This document shows positions 17,539 to 24,931 of a stretch of DNA of 64,000 nucleotides, in pieces (position 1 is the stretch's first letter; each line of letters starts with the position of its first letter). The DNA comes from Pseudomonas antarctica. Lineage in GTDB: Bacteria; Pseudomonadota; Gammaproteobacteria; Pseudomonadales; Pseudomonadaceae. Both the position numbers and the translations under genes were made by a program. The notes under the pieces are model-generated. The model was given only the letters and a program-made list of their open reading frames with translations. It did no database searches and was not told where the DNA came from. The stretch covers positions 5,704,001-5,768,000 of the forward strand of contig NZ_CP015600.1 of NCBI RefSeq assembly GCF_001647715.1. Reading direction: 5' to 3'.

Positions 17539-18005
17539 TTCTTTACCGGCTCACGGGCCAGGCGGTCGATCTCTTCGCGGAACTCATTGAGGTCCTGGAA
17601 GCGTCGATACACCGAAGCGAAACGGATATAGGCGACTTCGTCGAGCTTTTGCAGCTCGCCCATCACCAGCTCTCCAACCACCAGGCTCTTGACCTCGCGC
17701 TCACCGGTCGCACGCAGCTTGTGCTTGATATGCGCCAGCGCCGCCTCCAGCCGCTCGACACTCACCGGGCGTTTTTCCAGGGCGCGCTGCATACCGGCGC
17801 GCAGTTTGTCTTCGTCGAAAGGCTGGCGGCTGCCGTCGGACTTGATCAGACGTGGCAACACCAGTTCGGCGGTTTCGAAGGTGGTGAAACGTTCACCGCA
17901 GCCAGAGGCCAGGCATTCGCGCCGGCGACGTACTTGATCGCCCTCGGCGACCAGACGTGAGTCAATGACCTTGGTGTCGTTGGCACCGCAGAAGGGACAG
18001 TGCAT
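17535..18005 (-). CDS. nrdR: Ribonucleotide reductase transcriptional repressor NrdR
   Basis: 156-aa ATP/dATP-sensing repressor of ribonucleotide reductase genes. The start MHCPFCG at 18005 begins the zinc ribbon (C3, C6, then C31 and C36). An ATP-cone domain follows (about residues 49-139: [34 protein letters not shown]). The second cysteine pair is spaced C-L-A-S-G-C, two residues longer than the usual CxxC; the DNA agrees, so this is not a translation artefact. The upstream frame to 18266 adds unrelated residues and is not used. It is the first gene of the rib-nusB-thiL unit. Confidence 0.96.
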   Translation of the reverse strand: MHCPFCGANDTKVIDSRLVAEGDQVRRRRECLASGCGERFTTFETAELVLPRLIKSDGSRQPFDEDKLRAGMQRALEKRPVSVERLEAALAHIKHKLRATGEREVKSLVVGELVMGELQKLDEVAYIRFASVYRRFQDLNEFREEIDRLAREPVKK

Positions 18006-18144
18006 GGTGGCAGGCAACAAAAAAAGGGAGGGCCATGGTAGCGCATCCCCATGGCAAGACAAGCCATAGCCTTTACGGTATATAGGCTGACTATTATGTT
18101 TCATATTTTTTAAGCCACGGATTTTGCCCTTTCTGGAGCCGTAC

Positions 18145-18600
18145 ATGCAGTTACGACCACTTGTTTTACTCACCCTGTTCAGTTTCCTGGTCGCCTGCAG
18201 CAGCGAAGCCCCGAAACCGTCGGTACCGCAACCGACGCCTGCCCAAGAGAAAAAAGTCCCCGGCATTGAAGACTTGGGCCCGCTGCCGGCTTATCAGCGT
18301 GAAATCAACGGCACCCTCAATGGCGTGCCGGCCAACGCCGAAGTCGAACTGGCGCTGCTGGTGATTGACGAGCGCAACCGCCCGCAACAACTGCTCGCCA
18401 GCAGTGTGTTGACCGGCAACGGCAAGCCCGTGGCCTTCCGCCTGCGCTTCAGCCCGGACGCCTTTCCGGCCGGTGCGCGGGTTGAATTGCGCGGTCGTGC
18501 CAGCCAGTCCGGCCAGTTGATCCTGCACCTGCCCGCCGTGCGCATCACCCAAGCCATCACCCAGACCACCGGCCCCCTGCAACTCGTCAAGGCACCATGA
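18145..18600 (+). CDS. YbaY-family lipoprotein
   Basis: 151 aa from the ATG at 18145, chosen for its GGAG site 7 bases upstream and because it begins a signal peptide. The signal ends at a lipobox (FLVAC-SS), so the protein should be lipid-anchored. A Pro-rich linker is followed by a beta domain ([34 protein letters not shown], then [21 protein letters not shown]) typical of YbaY. Its role is not established. It is coupled by a 4-bp overlap to the methyltransferase gene. Confidence 0.8.
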   Translation: MQLRPLVLLTLFSFLVACSSEAPKPSVPQPTPAQEKKVPGIEDLGPLPAYQREINGTLNGVPANAEVELALLVIDERNRPQQLLASSVLTGNGKPVAFRLRFSPDAFPAGARVELRGRASQSGQLILHLPAVRITQAITQTTGPLQLVKAP

Positions 18601-19253
18601 CGCCACCGCTGGGCCTGCAACGGGCGCTGAGCGAACTGATCGGCGACGCGCAATTGGTGCCCTGCCCGCTGCCGGGCACCGAGCTCTCGTTGTGGCTGCT
18701 CGACGCGGACAATATGGACCGCGCCTTCAGCCCCGAAGAAACCCGGCGCATCCTGCATGAACCGCCCTACTGGAGTTTTTGCTGGGCCAGCGGCCTGGCA
18801 CTGGCGCGCTACCTGGCGGCCAACCCTGAGTGGGTCGCCGGCAAGCGTGTGCTGGATTTTGGCGCCGGTTCCGGCGTGGCCGGGATCGCCGCCGTCAAGG
18901 CGGGTGCGCTGGAAGTGGTCGCGTGTGATTTAGACCCGCTGGCGCTGGCCGCTTGCCGGGCGAACGCCGAACTCAACAAAGTGGAACTGAGTTATTCAGC
19001 AGACTTTTTCGCCGAAGCCGACCGCTTCGACCTGATCCTGGTCGCCGACGTGCTCTACGACCGCGCCAACCTGCCGCTGCTCGACCAGTTCCTCACCCGT
19101 GGCCGCGAGGCACTGGTGGCAGATTCGCGGGTACGCGACTTTCAGCACCCGGCGTATCAACGCCTGGAAATACTTGATGCGCTGACCCTGCCCGATCTGG
19201 CCGAGCCTTGGGAGTTTCGCAAGGTGAGCCTGTACCATTCGCGGCGTTCTTGA
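18597..19253 (+). CDS. Class I SAM-dependent methyltransferase (protein methylase type)
   Basis: 218 aa. The SAM-binding motif VLDFGAGSGVAGIAAVKAGA (near residues 84-103) is followed by VACDLDPLALAACRANAELN and the D-L-I-L-VADVLYD motif. The YWSFCWASGLALARYL segment before the core resembles nicotinamide N-methyltransferase-like/ETFB-lysine or L11-type protein methylases. The substrate is unknown. It overlaps the lipoprotein gene by ATGA. Confidence 0.85.
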   Translation: MTPPLGLQRALSELIGDAQLVPCPLPGTELSLWLLDADNMDRAFSPEETRRILHEPPYWSFCWASGLALARYLAANPEWVAGKRVLDFGAGSGVAGIAAVKAGALEVVACDLDPLALAACRANAELNKVELSYSADFFAEADRFDLILVADVLYDRANLPLLDQFLTRGREALVADSRVRDFQHPAYQRLEILDALTLPDLAEPWEFRKVSLYHSRRS

Positions 19254-19257
19254 GACC

Positions 19258-19325
19258 ATCGCGGGCAAGCCCGCTCCCACAAGGGAATGCGGTCAAGTGC
19301 GGGAGTGGGCTTGCCCGCGATAGCG
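19258..19325. repeat. REP pair with GTGGGAG ends inward
   Basis: ATCGCGGGCAAGCCCGCTCCCAC at 19258-19280, and an inverted partner ending GGGCTTGCCCGCGAT at 19297-19322. The polarity is opposite to the pairs at 2031, 7763 and 24811. It lies between the methyltransferase and thioredoxin genes. Confidence 0.88.
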
Positions 19326-19380
19326 ATCTGGACTCCATCACCTTATAGTTGCCCCATTCCCGCTTTATTCGAGACGCACC

Positions 19381-20253
19381 ATGAGTGAGCCCACGCCGTA
19401 CATCTTCGACGTCACCACCGCTAACTTCGACCAGGCCGTGATTCAGAACTCCTTCGAAAAACCCGTACTCGTGGATTTCTGGGCCGAGTGGTGCGCGCCG
19501 TGCAAGGCGTTGATGCCCATGCTGGCGAAAATTGCCGAGAGTTATCAGGGCGAGCTGCTGCTGGCCAAGATCGATTGCGAGGCCGAGCAGGATATCGTCG
19601 CGCGTTTTGGCATTCAAAGCCTGCCCACCGTGGTGCTGTTCAAGGACGGCCAGCCAGTGGACGGGTTTGCCGGGGCGCAGCCGGAGTCGGCGGTAAGGGC
19701 GATGCTGGAGCCGCATGTGCAGATGCCACCGCCGGCGGCCGCTGACCCACTGGAACAGGCCCAGGCGCTGTTTGCCGAAGGCCGTATCAGCGACGCCGAA
19801 GCGGTACTGGTCGCGCTGCTGGGCGAAGACAACACCAACGCTGCCGCGCTGATCCTGTATGCACGCTGCCTGGCCGAACGCGGTGAGTTGGGCGAAGCCC
19901 AAACCGTGCTCGACGCCGTGAAAAGCGACGACCACAAAGCCGCCCTCGCCGGGGCCAAGGCGCAAATAACCTTCCTGCGCCAGGCGGCCGATTTGCCAGA
20001 CGCCGCCGACTTGAAAAGCCGCCTGGCGCAAAACCCGCAGGACGATGAAGCGGCCTATCAGTTGGCCATTCAGCAACTCGCTCGCCAGCAATACGACGCA
20101 GCGCTGGAAGGCCTTCTCAAGCTGTTTATCCGCAATCGCAGCTACAGCGAAGGCTTGCCGCACAAGACCTTGCTGCAAGTATTCGAATTGCTCGGCAATG
20201 ACCACCCGCTGGTCACCGTGTACCGCCGCAAGTTGTTCGCCGCGCTGTATTAA
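19381..20253 (+). CDS. cnoX: Thioredoxin with TPR tail (CnoX/YbbN-like co-chaperone)
   Basis: 290 aa. A thioredoxin domain covers residues 1-115 with the active site W37-CAPC-K (C38, C41) and the cis-Pro region GIQSLPTVVLF. Tetratricopeptide-like helices follow (about 120-285), typical of CnoX, which guards unfolded proteins from oxidation and hands them to GroEL. In E. coli the site is SQHC and not redox-active in the classic way; here both cysteines are present, so reductase activity is possible. Its stop shares two bases with the convergent small gene. Confidence 0.9.
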   Translation: MSEPTPYIFDVTTANFDQAVIQNSFEKPVLVDFWAEWCAPCKALMPMLAKIAESYQGELLLAKIDCEAEQDIVARFGIQSLPTVVLFKDGQPVDGFAGAQPESAVRAMLEPHVQMPPPAAADPLEQAQALFAEGRISDAEAVLVALLGEDNTNAAALILYARCLAERGELGEAQTVLDAVKSDDHKAALAGAKAQITFLRQAADLPDAADLKSRLAQNPQDDEAAYQLAIQQLARQQYDAALEGLLKLFIRNRSYSEGLPHKTLLQVFELLGNDHPLVTVYRRKLFAALY

Positions 20254-20591
20254 TCGCCGATCCAGCTGTACAGCGGCGTATCTCCGCCGCTGGCTACTTT
20301 CACGCTGGCACTGTGGCGCAGGCGCACCAACAGGCGTTTGCCTGACGCCGCATCACCCGACAAGCCTTCCAATTGGTCGAGTAACTCCAGCCCATTGAGT
20401 TGCCCGGCCTTGCGCAACAGGTCCTGGGCACTCTGCCACAGATCATCGCTGTGTTTGACCGGTGCATCTGCCGGCGCGCTGGGTACCGGGGTCGCCTGCA
20501 ACTGCGCGCCCAGTCGTGCCCAATCGTCGTCGTCGAGCTCCACGGTCAAGTCCACCGGCAAGTCGCCGACGGTTCCACGAATTCGTAACAT
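20250..20591 (-). CDS. Conserved hypothetical protein
   Basis: 113 aa from the ATG at 20591, preceded by GGGAGTAAGGA. The first 40 residues (MLRIRGTVGDLPVDLTVELDDDDWARLG) suggest a small beta unit. A short Pro/Ala linker leads to a helical middle, and the end is basic. There are no membrane helices, no Cys and no known motif. A gene of this type sits beside the thioredoxin gene in other pseudomonads. It is convergent with cnoX (TTAA shared by both stops). Confidence 0.75.
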   Translation of the reverse strand: MLRIRGTVGDLPVDLTVELDDDDWARLGAQLQATPVPSAPADAPVKHSDDLWQSAQDLLRKAGQLNGLELLDQLEGLSGDAASGKRLLVRLRHSASVKVASGGDTPLYSWIGD

Positions 20592-20678
20592 CGTCCTTAC
20601 TCCCCGCACTTTTCCGACCCGCATGCTCCCACGCGACTTGCGCAACGCCAAGCGGGCGTTCAAACTCCCGGATTATCG

Positions 20679-20696
20679 TTATAAGATTACATAACA
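20679..20696 (+). promoter_or_regulatory. Candidate Zur box upstream of the DUF2796 gene
   Basis: GTTATAAGATTAC (20679-20691) fits the bacterial Zur pattern GTTAT-N3-ATAAC with one mismatch, and the run continues to ATAAC (20692-20696). It lies about 30-45 bp before the ATG at 20723. The homologous P. aeruginosa cluster (PA4063-PA4066) belongs to the Zur regulon, which supports the call. Confidence 0.55.
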
Positions 20697-20722
20697 AAAC
20701 TTTCATGTTCTGGAGCCTTCTC

Positions 20723-21334
20723 ATGCGCCGTCTGCTGCTCGCTTTGCCGTTTGCCCTGTTGCCACTCGCCATTGCTCACGCGGCTGACGAGCACGACCAT
20801 GATCACGAGCACGGCAGCCTCGGCGCCCACGAGCACGGTGTCGGTCGCCTCAATGCGGTACTCGACGGCCAGGCGCTTGAACTGGAATTTGACAGCCCAG
20901 CCATGAACCTCGTGGGTTTTGAACACCAGGCCACCTCCCCGGCCGATAAAGCCAAGGTCGCCGCCACCCGCAAACAGCTGGAAAGCCCGTTGGCCCTGTT
21001 CAATCTGCCAAAAGCCGCCGGTTGCGTGATCAGTACCCTGGAACTCAACAGCCCGTTGTTCGGTGACAAACCTGAAGCCGATCATGACGACGACGATGAT
21101 GACCACGCCACCGACGGCAAAGGCGCAGCCGCCGACGAACATCATCATGATCACAGCGAAATCCACGCCCACTACCAGTTCACCTGCGCCACGCCGACTG
21201 CGCTGAGCAATCTCGACCTGAGCCAAGTGTTCAAGACCTTCCCCGCCACCCAGAAAATCAACGTGCAGTTGATTGGCCCAAGCGGCCAGCAAGGTGTGGA
21301 AGCAACGGCACAGGCAGCTACGCTGAAATTCTGA
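20723..21334 (+). CDS. DUF2796 periplasmic His-rich zinc-binding protein
   Basis: 203 aa from the ATG at 20723 with GGAG upstream. The signal peptide MRRLLLALPFALLPLAIAHA is followed by HDHDHEHGSLGAHEHGVG. A second metal-rich stretch in the middle (DHDDDDDDH, then EHHHDHSEIHAH) points to zinc capture in the periplasm. The end (NVQLIGPSGQQGVEA) is typical of DUF2796. It heads the cluster with an ABC ATPase, an FtsX-like permease and a DUF3299 protein, apparently under Zur. It may act as a zinc chaperone or buffer for that system; this is inference. Confidence 0.88.
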   Translation: MRRLLLALPFALLPLAIAHAADEHDHDHEHGSLGAHEHGVGRLNAVLDGQALELEFDSPAMNLVGFEHQATSPADKAKVAATRKQLESPLALFNLPKAAGCVISTLELNSPLFGDKPEADHDDDDDDHATDGKGAAADEHHHDHSEIHAHYQFTCATPTALSNLDLSQVFKTFPATQKINVQLIGPSGQQGVEATAQAATLKF

Positions 21335-21350
21335 TCTGAAAACCCACAAC

Positions 21351-21378
21351 TGTGGGAGCTGGCAAGCCGGCTCCTACA
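21351..21378. repeat. Single REP palindrome
   Basis: TGTGGGAGCTGGCAAGCCGGCTCCTACA forms one imperfect palindrome between the DUF2796 gene and the ABC ATPase gene. As RNA it would make a hairpin inside the operon transcript and could protect or attenuate it. Confidence 0.8.
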
Positions 21379-21422
21379 GTGGATCGGCGCCACTTCCTAC
21401 CACCAGGCGACCCTGATTTCCC

Positions 21423-22133
21423 ATGACCCAAGCGTTAATCGAACTGTCTGACCTGGGCTTCAACTGGCCCGGCCACCCACAGTTGCTGGACATCCCCACG
21501 TTCCGCCTGGAAGCGGGGGAAACTCTGTTTCTCAAGGGCCCGAGCGGCAGTGGCAAAACCACCCTGCTCGGCCTGCTGGGCGGCGTGCAGAAACCCAGCC
21601 AGGGCAGCATCCGCCTGCTCGGCCAGGAATTGACCGAGCTGTCGGCGGGCGCACGCGACCGCTTCCGCGTCGACCACACCGGCTACATTTTCCAGCAGTT
21701 CAACCTGCTGCCGTTCCTGTCGGTGCGCGAGAACGTCGAGTTGCCTTGCCACTTTTCCAAGCTGCGCGCGCAACGGGCGATTCAGCGCCACGGCAGCGTC
21801 GATCAGGCCGCAGCCACGTTGCTCGCGCATCTGGGTTTGAACGACAAAAGCCTGCTGGAGCGCCGCGCCGACTCGCTGTCCATCGGCCAGCAACAACGGG
21901 TGGCCGCTGCCCGTGCGTTGATCGGCCAACCGGAACTGGTGATTGCCGACGAGCCCACCTCGGCCCTGGACTATGACGCTCGCGAAGCATTCATCCGGCT
22001 GCTGTTCGCCGAATGCCGCGACGCGGGCGCCAGCCTGTTGTTTGTCAGCCATGACCAGAGCCTGGCGCCGTTGTTCGACCGCAACCTGTCGCTGGCCGAA
22101 CTCAATCGCGCCGCCACGCCCGCAGAGGTTTGA
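21423..22133 (+). CDS. ABC transporter ATP-binding protein (LolD/MacB type)
   Basis: 236-aa cytosolic ATPase. Walker A GPSGSGKTT (near residues 39-47), Q-loop FQQFNLLPFLSVREN, signature LSIGQQQRVAAARALIG, Walker B LVIADEPTSALD and the His switch FVSHD are complete. It belongs to the group that pairs with FtsX-like permeases and moves lipoproteins or works across the envelope, not the classic ZnuC importer. It precedes the permease gene by one base and should form a dimer beneath it. Confidence 0.9.
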   Translation: MTQALIELSDLGFNWPGHPQLLDIPTFRLEAGETLFLKGPSGSGKTTLLGLLGGVQKPSQGSIRLLGQELTELSAGARDRFRVDHTGYIFQQFNLLPFLSVRENVELPCHFSKLRAQRAIQRHGSVDQAAATLLAHLGLNDKSLLERRADSLSIGQQQRVAAARALIGQPELVIADEPTSALDYDAREAFIRLLFAECRDAGASLLFVSHDQSLAPLFDRNLSLAELNRAATPAEV

Positions 22134-22134
22134 G

Positions 22135-23400
22135 ATGTATTTGTTTCGTCTAGCCATGGCCAGCCTGGCTAACCGCCGCTTTACCGCGATCCTCACCGCT
22201 TTCGCCATCGCCCTGTCGGTGTGTCTGTTGCTGGCGGTGGAGCGCGTGCGCGTTGAGGCGCGCAACAGCTTCGCCAGCACCATCAGCGGCACCGACCTGA
22301 TCGTCGGCGCCCGCTCCGGCTCGGTCAACCTGCTGCTGTACTCGGTGTTCCGCATCGGCAACGCCACCAACAACATCCGTTGGGACAGCTACGAGCACTT
22401 CGCCGCCAACCCGCAAGTGAAATGGGCAATCCCGATTTCCCTTGGCGACTCGCACCGTGGCTACCGGGTGATGGGCACCAACGAATCCTACTTCGAGCAC
22501 TACCAGTACGGCCGCAAGCAGAACCTCGAACTGGCCAGCGGCCGCGCCTTCGCCACCGACCCGTTCGAAGTGGTGTTGGGTGCTGAAGTCGCCGACGCCC
22601 TGCATTACAAGCTCGGCGATAAGCTGGTACTGGCCCACGGCGTGGCAGTGGTCAGCCTGGTCAAACACGATGACAAACCGTTCACCGTGGTCGGCATTCT
22701 CAAGCGCACCGGCACGCCGGTAGACCGCACGCTGCACATCAGCCTCGGCGGTATGGAAGCGATTCATATCGACTGGCACAACGGCGTACCCGCCCAGGGC
22801 AAAGGCCGCATCAGCGCCGATCAGGCGCGCAATATGGACCTGACCCCGCAGGCGATCACCGCGTTCATGCTCGGTTTGAACAACAAGATTTCCACCTTCG
22901 CCCTGCAACGCGAGATCAATGAATTCCGCGGTGAGCCGATGCTGGCGATCCTGCCCGGCGTGGCGCTGCAAGAGTTGTGGAGCATGATGGGCACCGCCGA
23001 AAAAGCGTTGTTCGTGATCTCGCTGTTCGTGGTGCTGACCGGCCTGATCGGCATGCTCACGGCGATCCTCACCAGCCTCAACGAGCGCCGCCGCGAGATG
23101 GCGATCCTGCGCTCGGTCGGCGCACGCCCCTGGCACATCGCAACACTGCTGATCTTCGAAGCCTTCGCGCTGGCACTGTCCGGCGTGGTTGCAGGCACAG
23201 GCCTGCTGTACGTGTGCATCGCCGCATCGCGCGGGTATTTGCAGGCCAACTACGGCCTGGACCTGCCGATGGCGTGGCCCAGCGAATATGAATGGACGTT
23301 GCTCGCCGGTATCCTGGCGGCAGCGCTGTTGATGGGCAGCGTGCCCGCGTGGCGCGCCTATCGACAATCCCTGGCCGATGGCCTGTCCATACGTTTATGA
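22135..23400 (+). CDS. ABC transporter permease (FtsX/MacB family)
   Basis: 421 aa from the ATG at 22135; the longer upstream frame runs inside the ATPase gene. The layout is an N-terminal helix (FRLAMASLANRRFTAILTAFAIALSVCLLLAVERV), a large periplasmic domain (about residues 45-285, with NNIRWDSYEHFAANPQVKWAIPISLGDSHRGYRV), then three C-terminal helices with the LNERRREMAILRSVGARPWHI coupling loop. The family works by mechanotransmission rather than by a normal channel. Its substrate here is unknown; the zinc-linked neighbours suggest metal delivery or envelope adaptation to zinc shortage. Confidence 0.88.
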   Translation: MYLFRLAMASLANRRFTAILTAFAIALSVCLLLAVERVRVEARNSFASTISGTDLIVGARSGSVNLLLYSVFRIGNATNNIRWDSYEHFAANPQVKWAIPISLGDSHRGYRVMGTNESYFEHYQYGRKQNLELASGRAFATDPFEVVLGAEVADALHYKLGDKLVLAHGVAVVSLVKHDDKPFTVVGILKRTGTPVDRTLHISLGGMEAIHIDWHNGVPAQGKGRISADQARNMDLTPQAITAFMLGLNNKISTFALQREINEFRGEPMLAILPGVALQELWSMMGTAEKALFVISLFVVLTGLIGMLTAILTSLNERRREMAILRSVGARPWHIATLLIFEAFALALSGVVAGTGLLYVCIAASRGYLQANYGLDLPMAWPSEYEWTLLAGILAAALLMGSVPAWRAYRQSLADGLSIRL

Positions 23401-23411
23401 GGAAGGCTTCG

Positions 23412-23933
23412 ATGCGCCGTGCCCTGTTTGCCCTGTTGCTGCTGGTGGCCGTGCCCGCGTGGGCGACCGACCAGCCCAAGGACCTGTCCTGGCAGGAGAT
23501 GATCCCGCCGGACGCGCCGCCGGAAATCCCCAATATGAAACCGCTGCACGACCTGTCGAACATGGCCGACGCATTGTCGGTCGAGGCGGCGCCTGCGGCC
23601 AAGCAGGACCTGCCCAACGCGCCGGTGGTGCAGAGCCTCGACGGCCAGCACATTCGCTTGCCGGGTTATATCGTGCCGCTGGAAGTCAGCGAAGAAGGCC
23701 GCACCACCGAGTTCTTGCTGGTGCCGTATTTCGGCGCGTGCATCCACGTACCGCCGCCGCCGTCGAACCAGATCGTGCATGTGAAAAGCGAAGTCGGGGT
23801 GAAGCTTGACGAGCTGTACCAGCCGTATTGGATCGAGGGCTCGATGCAGGTCAAACCGTCATCCAGTGAGTTGGCGGATGCCGGCTACCAAATGGATGCC
23901 GAGAAGATTTACGTCTACGAGCTGCAGGAATGA
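23412..23933 (+). CDS. DUF3299 family periplasmic protein
   Basis: 173 aa. The ATG at 23412 follows a strong GAGGAAGG site located at the end of the permease gene; an ATG at 23397 is also possible. The signal peptide MRRALFALLLLVAVPAWA precedes a domain with GQHIRLPGYIVPLEVSEEGRTTEFLLVPYFGACIHVPPPPSNQIV, the DUF3299 core with a conserved Cys in GACIH. It is always near such permease and DUF2796 genes in pseudomonads. Function unknown; a periplasmic partner of the ABC complex is the best guess. Confidence 0.85.
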   Translation: MRRALFALLLLVAVPAWATDQPKDLSWQEMIPPDAPPEIPNMKPLHDLSNMADALSVEAAPAAKQDLPNAPVVQSLDGQHIRLPGYIVPLEVSEEGRTTEFLLVPYFGACIHVPPPPSNQIVHVKSEVGVKLDELYQPYWIEGSMQVKPSSSELADAGYQMDAEKIYVYELQE

Positions 23934-23958
23934 GCCTTGCTCAAGAACAGCACAGATC

Positions 23959-23980
23959 CCACGGTTTTTGAGCCGTGGTT
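23959..23980 (+). terminator. Stem-loop at the end of the DUF3299 operon
   Basis: CCACGG and CCGTGG pair around TTTTTGAG. The tail after it (TTACCCTTTC) is only moderately T-rich. It would separate the ABC cluster from oprG. Confidence 0.4.
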
Positions 23981-23989
23981 ACCCTTTCA

Positions 23990-24003
23990 TTGAGCTGAGT
24001 CAA
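23990..24003 (+). promoter_or_regulatory. Anr/Dnr (FNR-type) box upstream of oprG
   Basis: TTGAGCTGAGTCAA is a perfect TTGA-N6-TCAA dyad, matching the FNR-family pattern TTGAT-N4-ATCAA except at the two inner bases. It lies 63 bp before the oprG ATG. OprG of P. aeruginosa is known to rise under low oxygen through Anr. Confidence 0.6.
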
Positions 24004-24066
24004 AGGATCGAATGGAACGATCTTTACCATTGGACGTACAACTTTTAACGTCCTTTTGGAGCTCCC

Positions 24067-24765
24067 ATGAACAAGTCCCTGCTCGGCGCGTCCCTCTTCG
24101 CGCTCGCCCTCGCCGCCCCTGCCGTCCACGCTCACGAAGCGGGCGATATTCTGATTCGCGCCGGTGCAATCACCGTTAACCCGAAAGCAGACAGCAGCAG
24201 CGTGAAGGTTGACCAGGGCCCATTGGCGGGCACCAACCTGGGCGGCAAGGCGACCATGAGCAGCGACACTCAACTGGGCTTGAACTTCGCCTACATGTTC
24301 ACCAGCCACTGGGGTATCGAACTGCTGGCAGCCACACCGTTCGAGCATGACGTGAAGCTCAAGAACACCGCGCTCGGCGCCGCCAACGGCAAGCTCGGCA
24401 CCCTGAAACACCTGCCGCCGACCCTGAGCGTCGTGTACTACCCGCTGGACAGCAAGTCGGCATTCCAACCGTACGTGGGCGCCGGCATCAACTACACCTG
24501 GATCTACGACGAGCACGTCAGCAGTGACGCCCAGCAAGCCGGTTTCAGCAACTTCAAGGCGGAAAACTCCTGGGGCTGGGCCGCGCAGATCGGCGCCGAC
24601 TACATGATCAACGACAAGTGGATGATCAACGCCCAGGCGCGCTACATCGACATCAGCACCAAGGCCACCGTGGACAACAACGCGCTTGGCCAAGGCACGC
24701 GCGCCAAGGTCAATGTGGACGTTGACCCAATGGTTTACATGGTGGGTATCGGCTACAAGTTCTAA
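24067..24765 (+). CDS. oprG: Outer membrane protein of the OmpW family (OprG)
   Basis: 232 aa: signal peptide (MNKSLLGASLFALALAAPAVHA), then HEAGDILIRAGAITVNPKADSS and an eight-stranded barrel with LGLNFAYMFTSHWGIELLAATPFEHDVKL, PPTLSVVYYPL, YVGAGINYTWIYDE and the final VGIGYKF (terminal Phe for BAM assembly). Family members let small hydrophobic molecules diffuse across the outer membrane. Placement beside the DUF2796/ABC/DUF3299 cluster matches P. aeruginosa PA4063-PA4067. An Anr-like box upstream suggests oxygen control. Confidence 0.93.
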   Translation: MNKSLLGASLFALALAAPAVHAHEAGDILIRAGAITVNPKADSSSVKVDQGPLAGTNLGGKATMSSDTQLGLNFAYMFTSHWGIELLAATPFEHDVKLKNTALGAANGKLGTLKHLPPTLSVVYYPLDSKSAFQPYVGAGINYTWIYDEHVSSDAQQAGFSNFKAENSWGWAAQIGADYMINDKWMINAQARYIDISTKATVDNNALGQGTRAKVNVDVDPMVYMVGIGYKF

Positions 24766-24794
24766 TCCCGGTTTAACTAACGCTGCATAACCCC

Positions 24795-24914
24795 TGTGGG
24801 AGCGGGCTTGTGTGGGAGTCGGGCTTGCCCGCGATGCAGACGCTTCGGTCTATCAGTCACACCGAGGCGATGCTATCGCAGGCAAGCCAGCTCCCACACA
24901 AGCCCGCTCCCACA
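24795..24914. repeat. REPIN nested inside a split REP palindrome
   Basis: The outer halves TGTGGGAGCGGGCTTG (24795-24810) and CAAGCCCGCTCCCACA (24899-24914) are perfect inverted repeats. They directly abut an inner REP pair (24811-24898) with its own inverted ends, TGTGGGAGTCGGGCTTGCCCGCGAT and ATCGCAGGCAAGCCAGCTCCCACA. Rejoining the outer halves would give one complete REP palindrome. Confidence 0.85.
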
Positions 24915-24931
24915 TTTGGTTTTGTGCGGTG

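Noticed and set aside
16384..17631. 415-aa plus-strand frame across ribD
   Set aside because: Antisense to ribD, whose motifs are complete; the translation is His/Gly/Arg-rich low-complexity as expected of a shadow.
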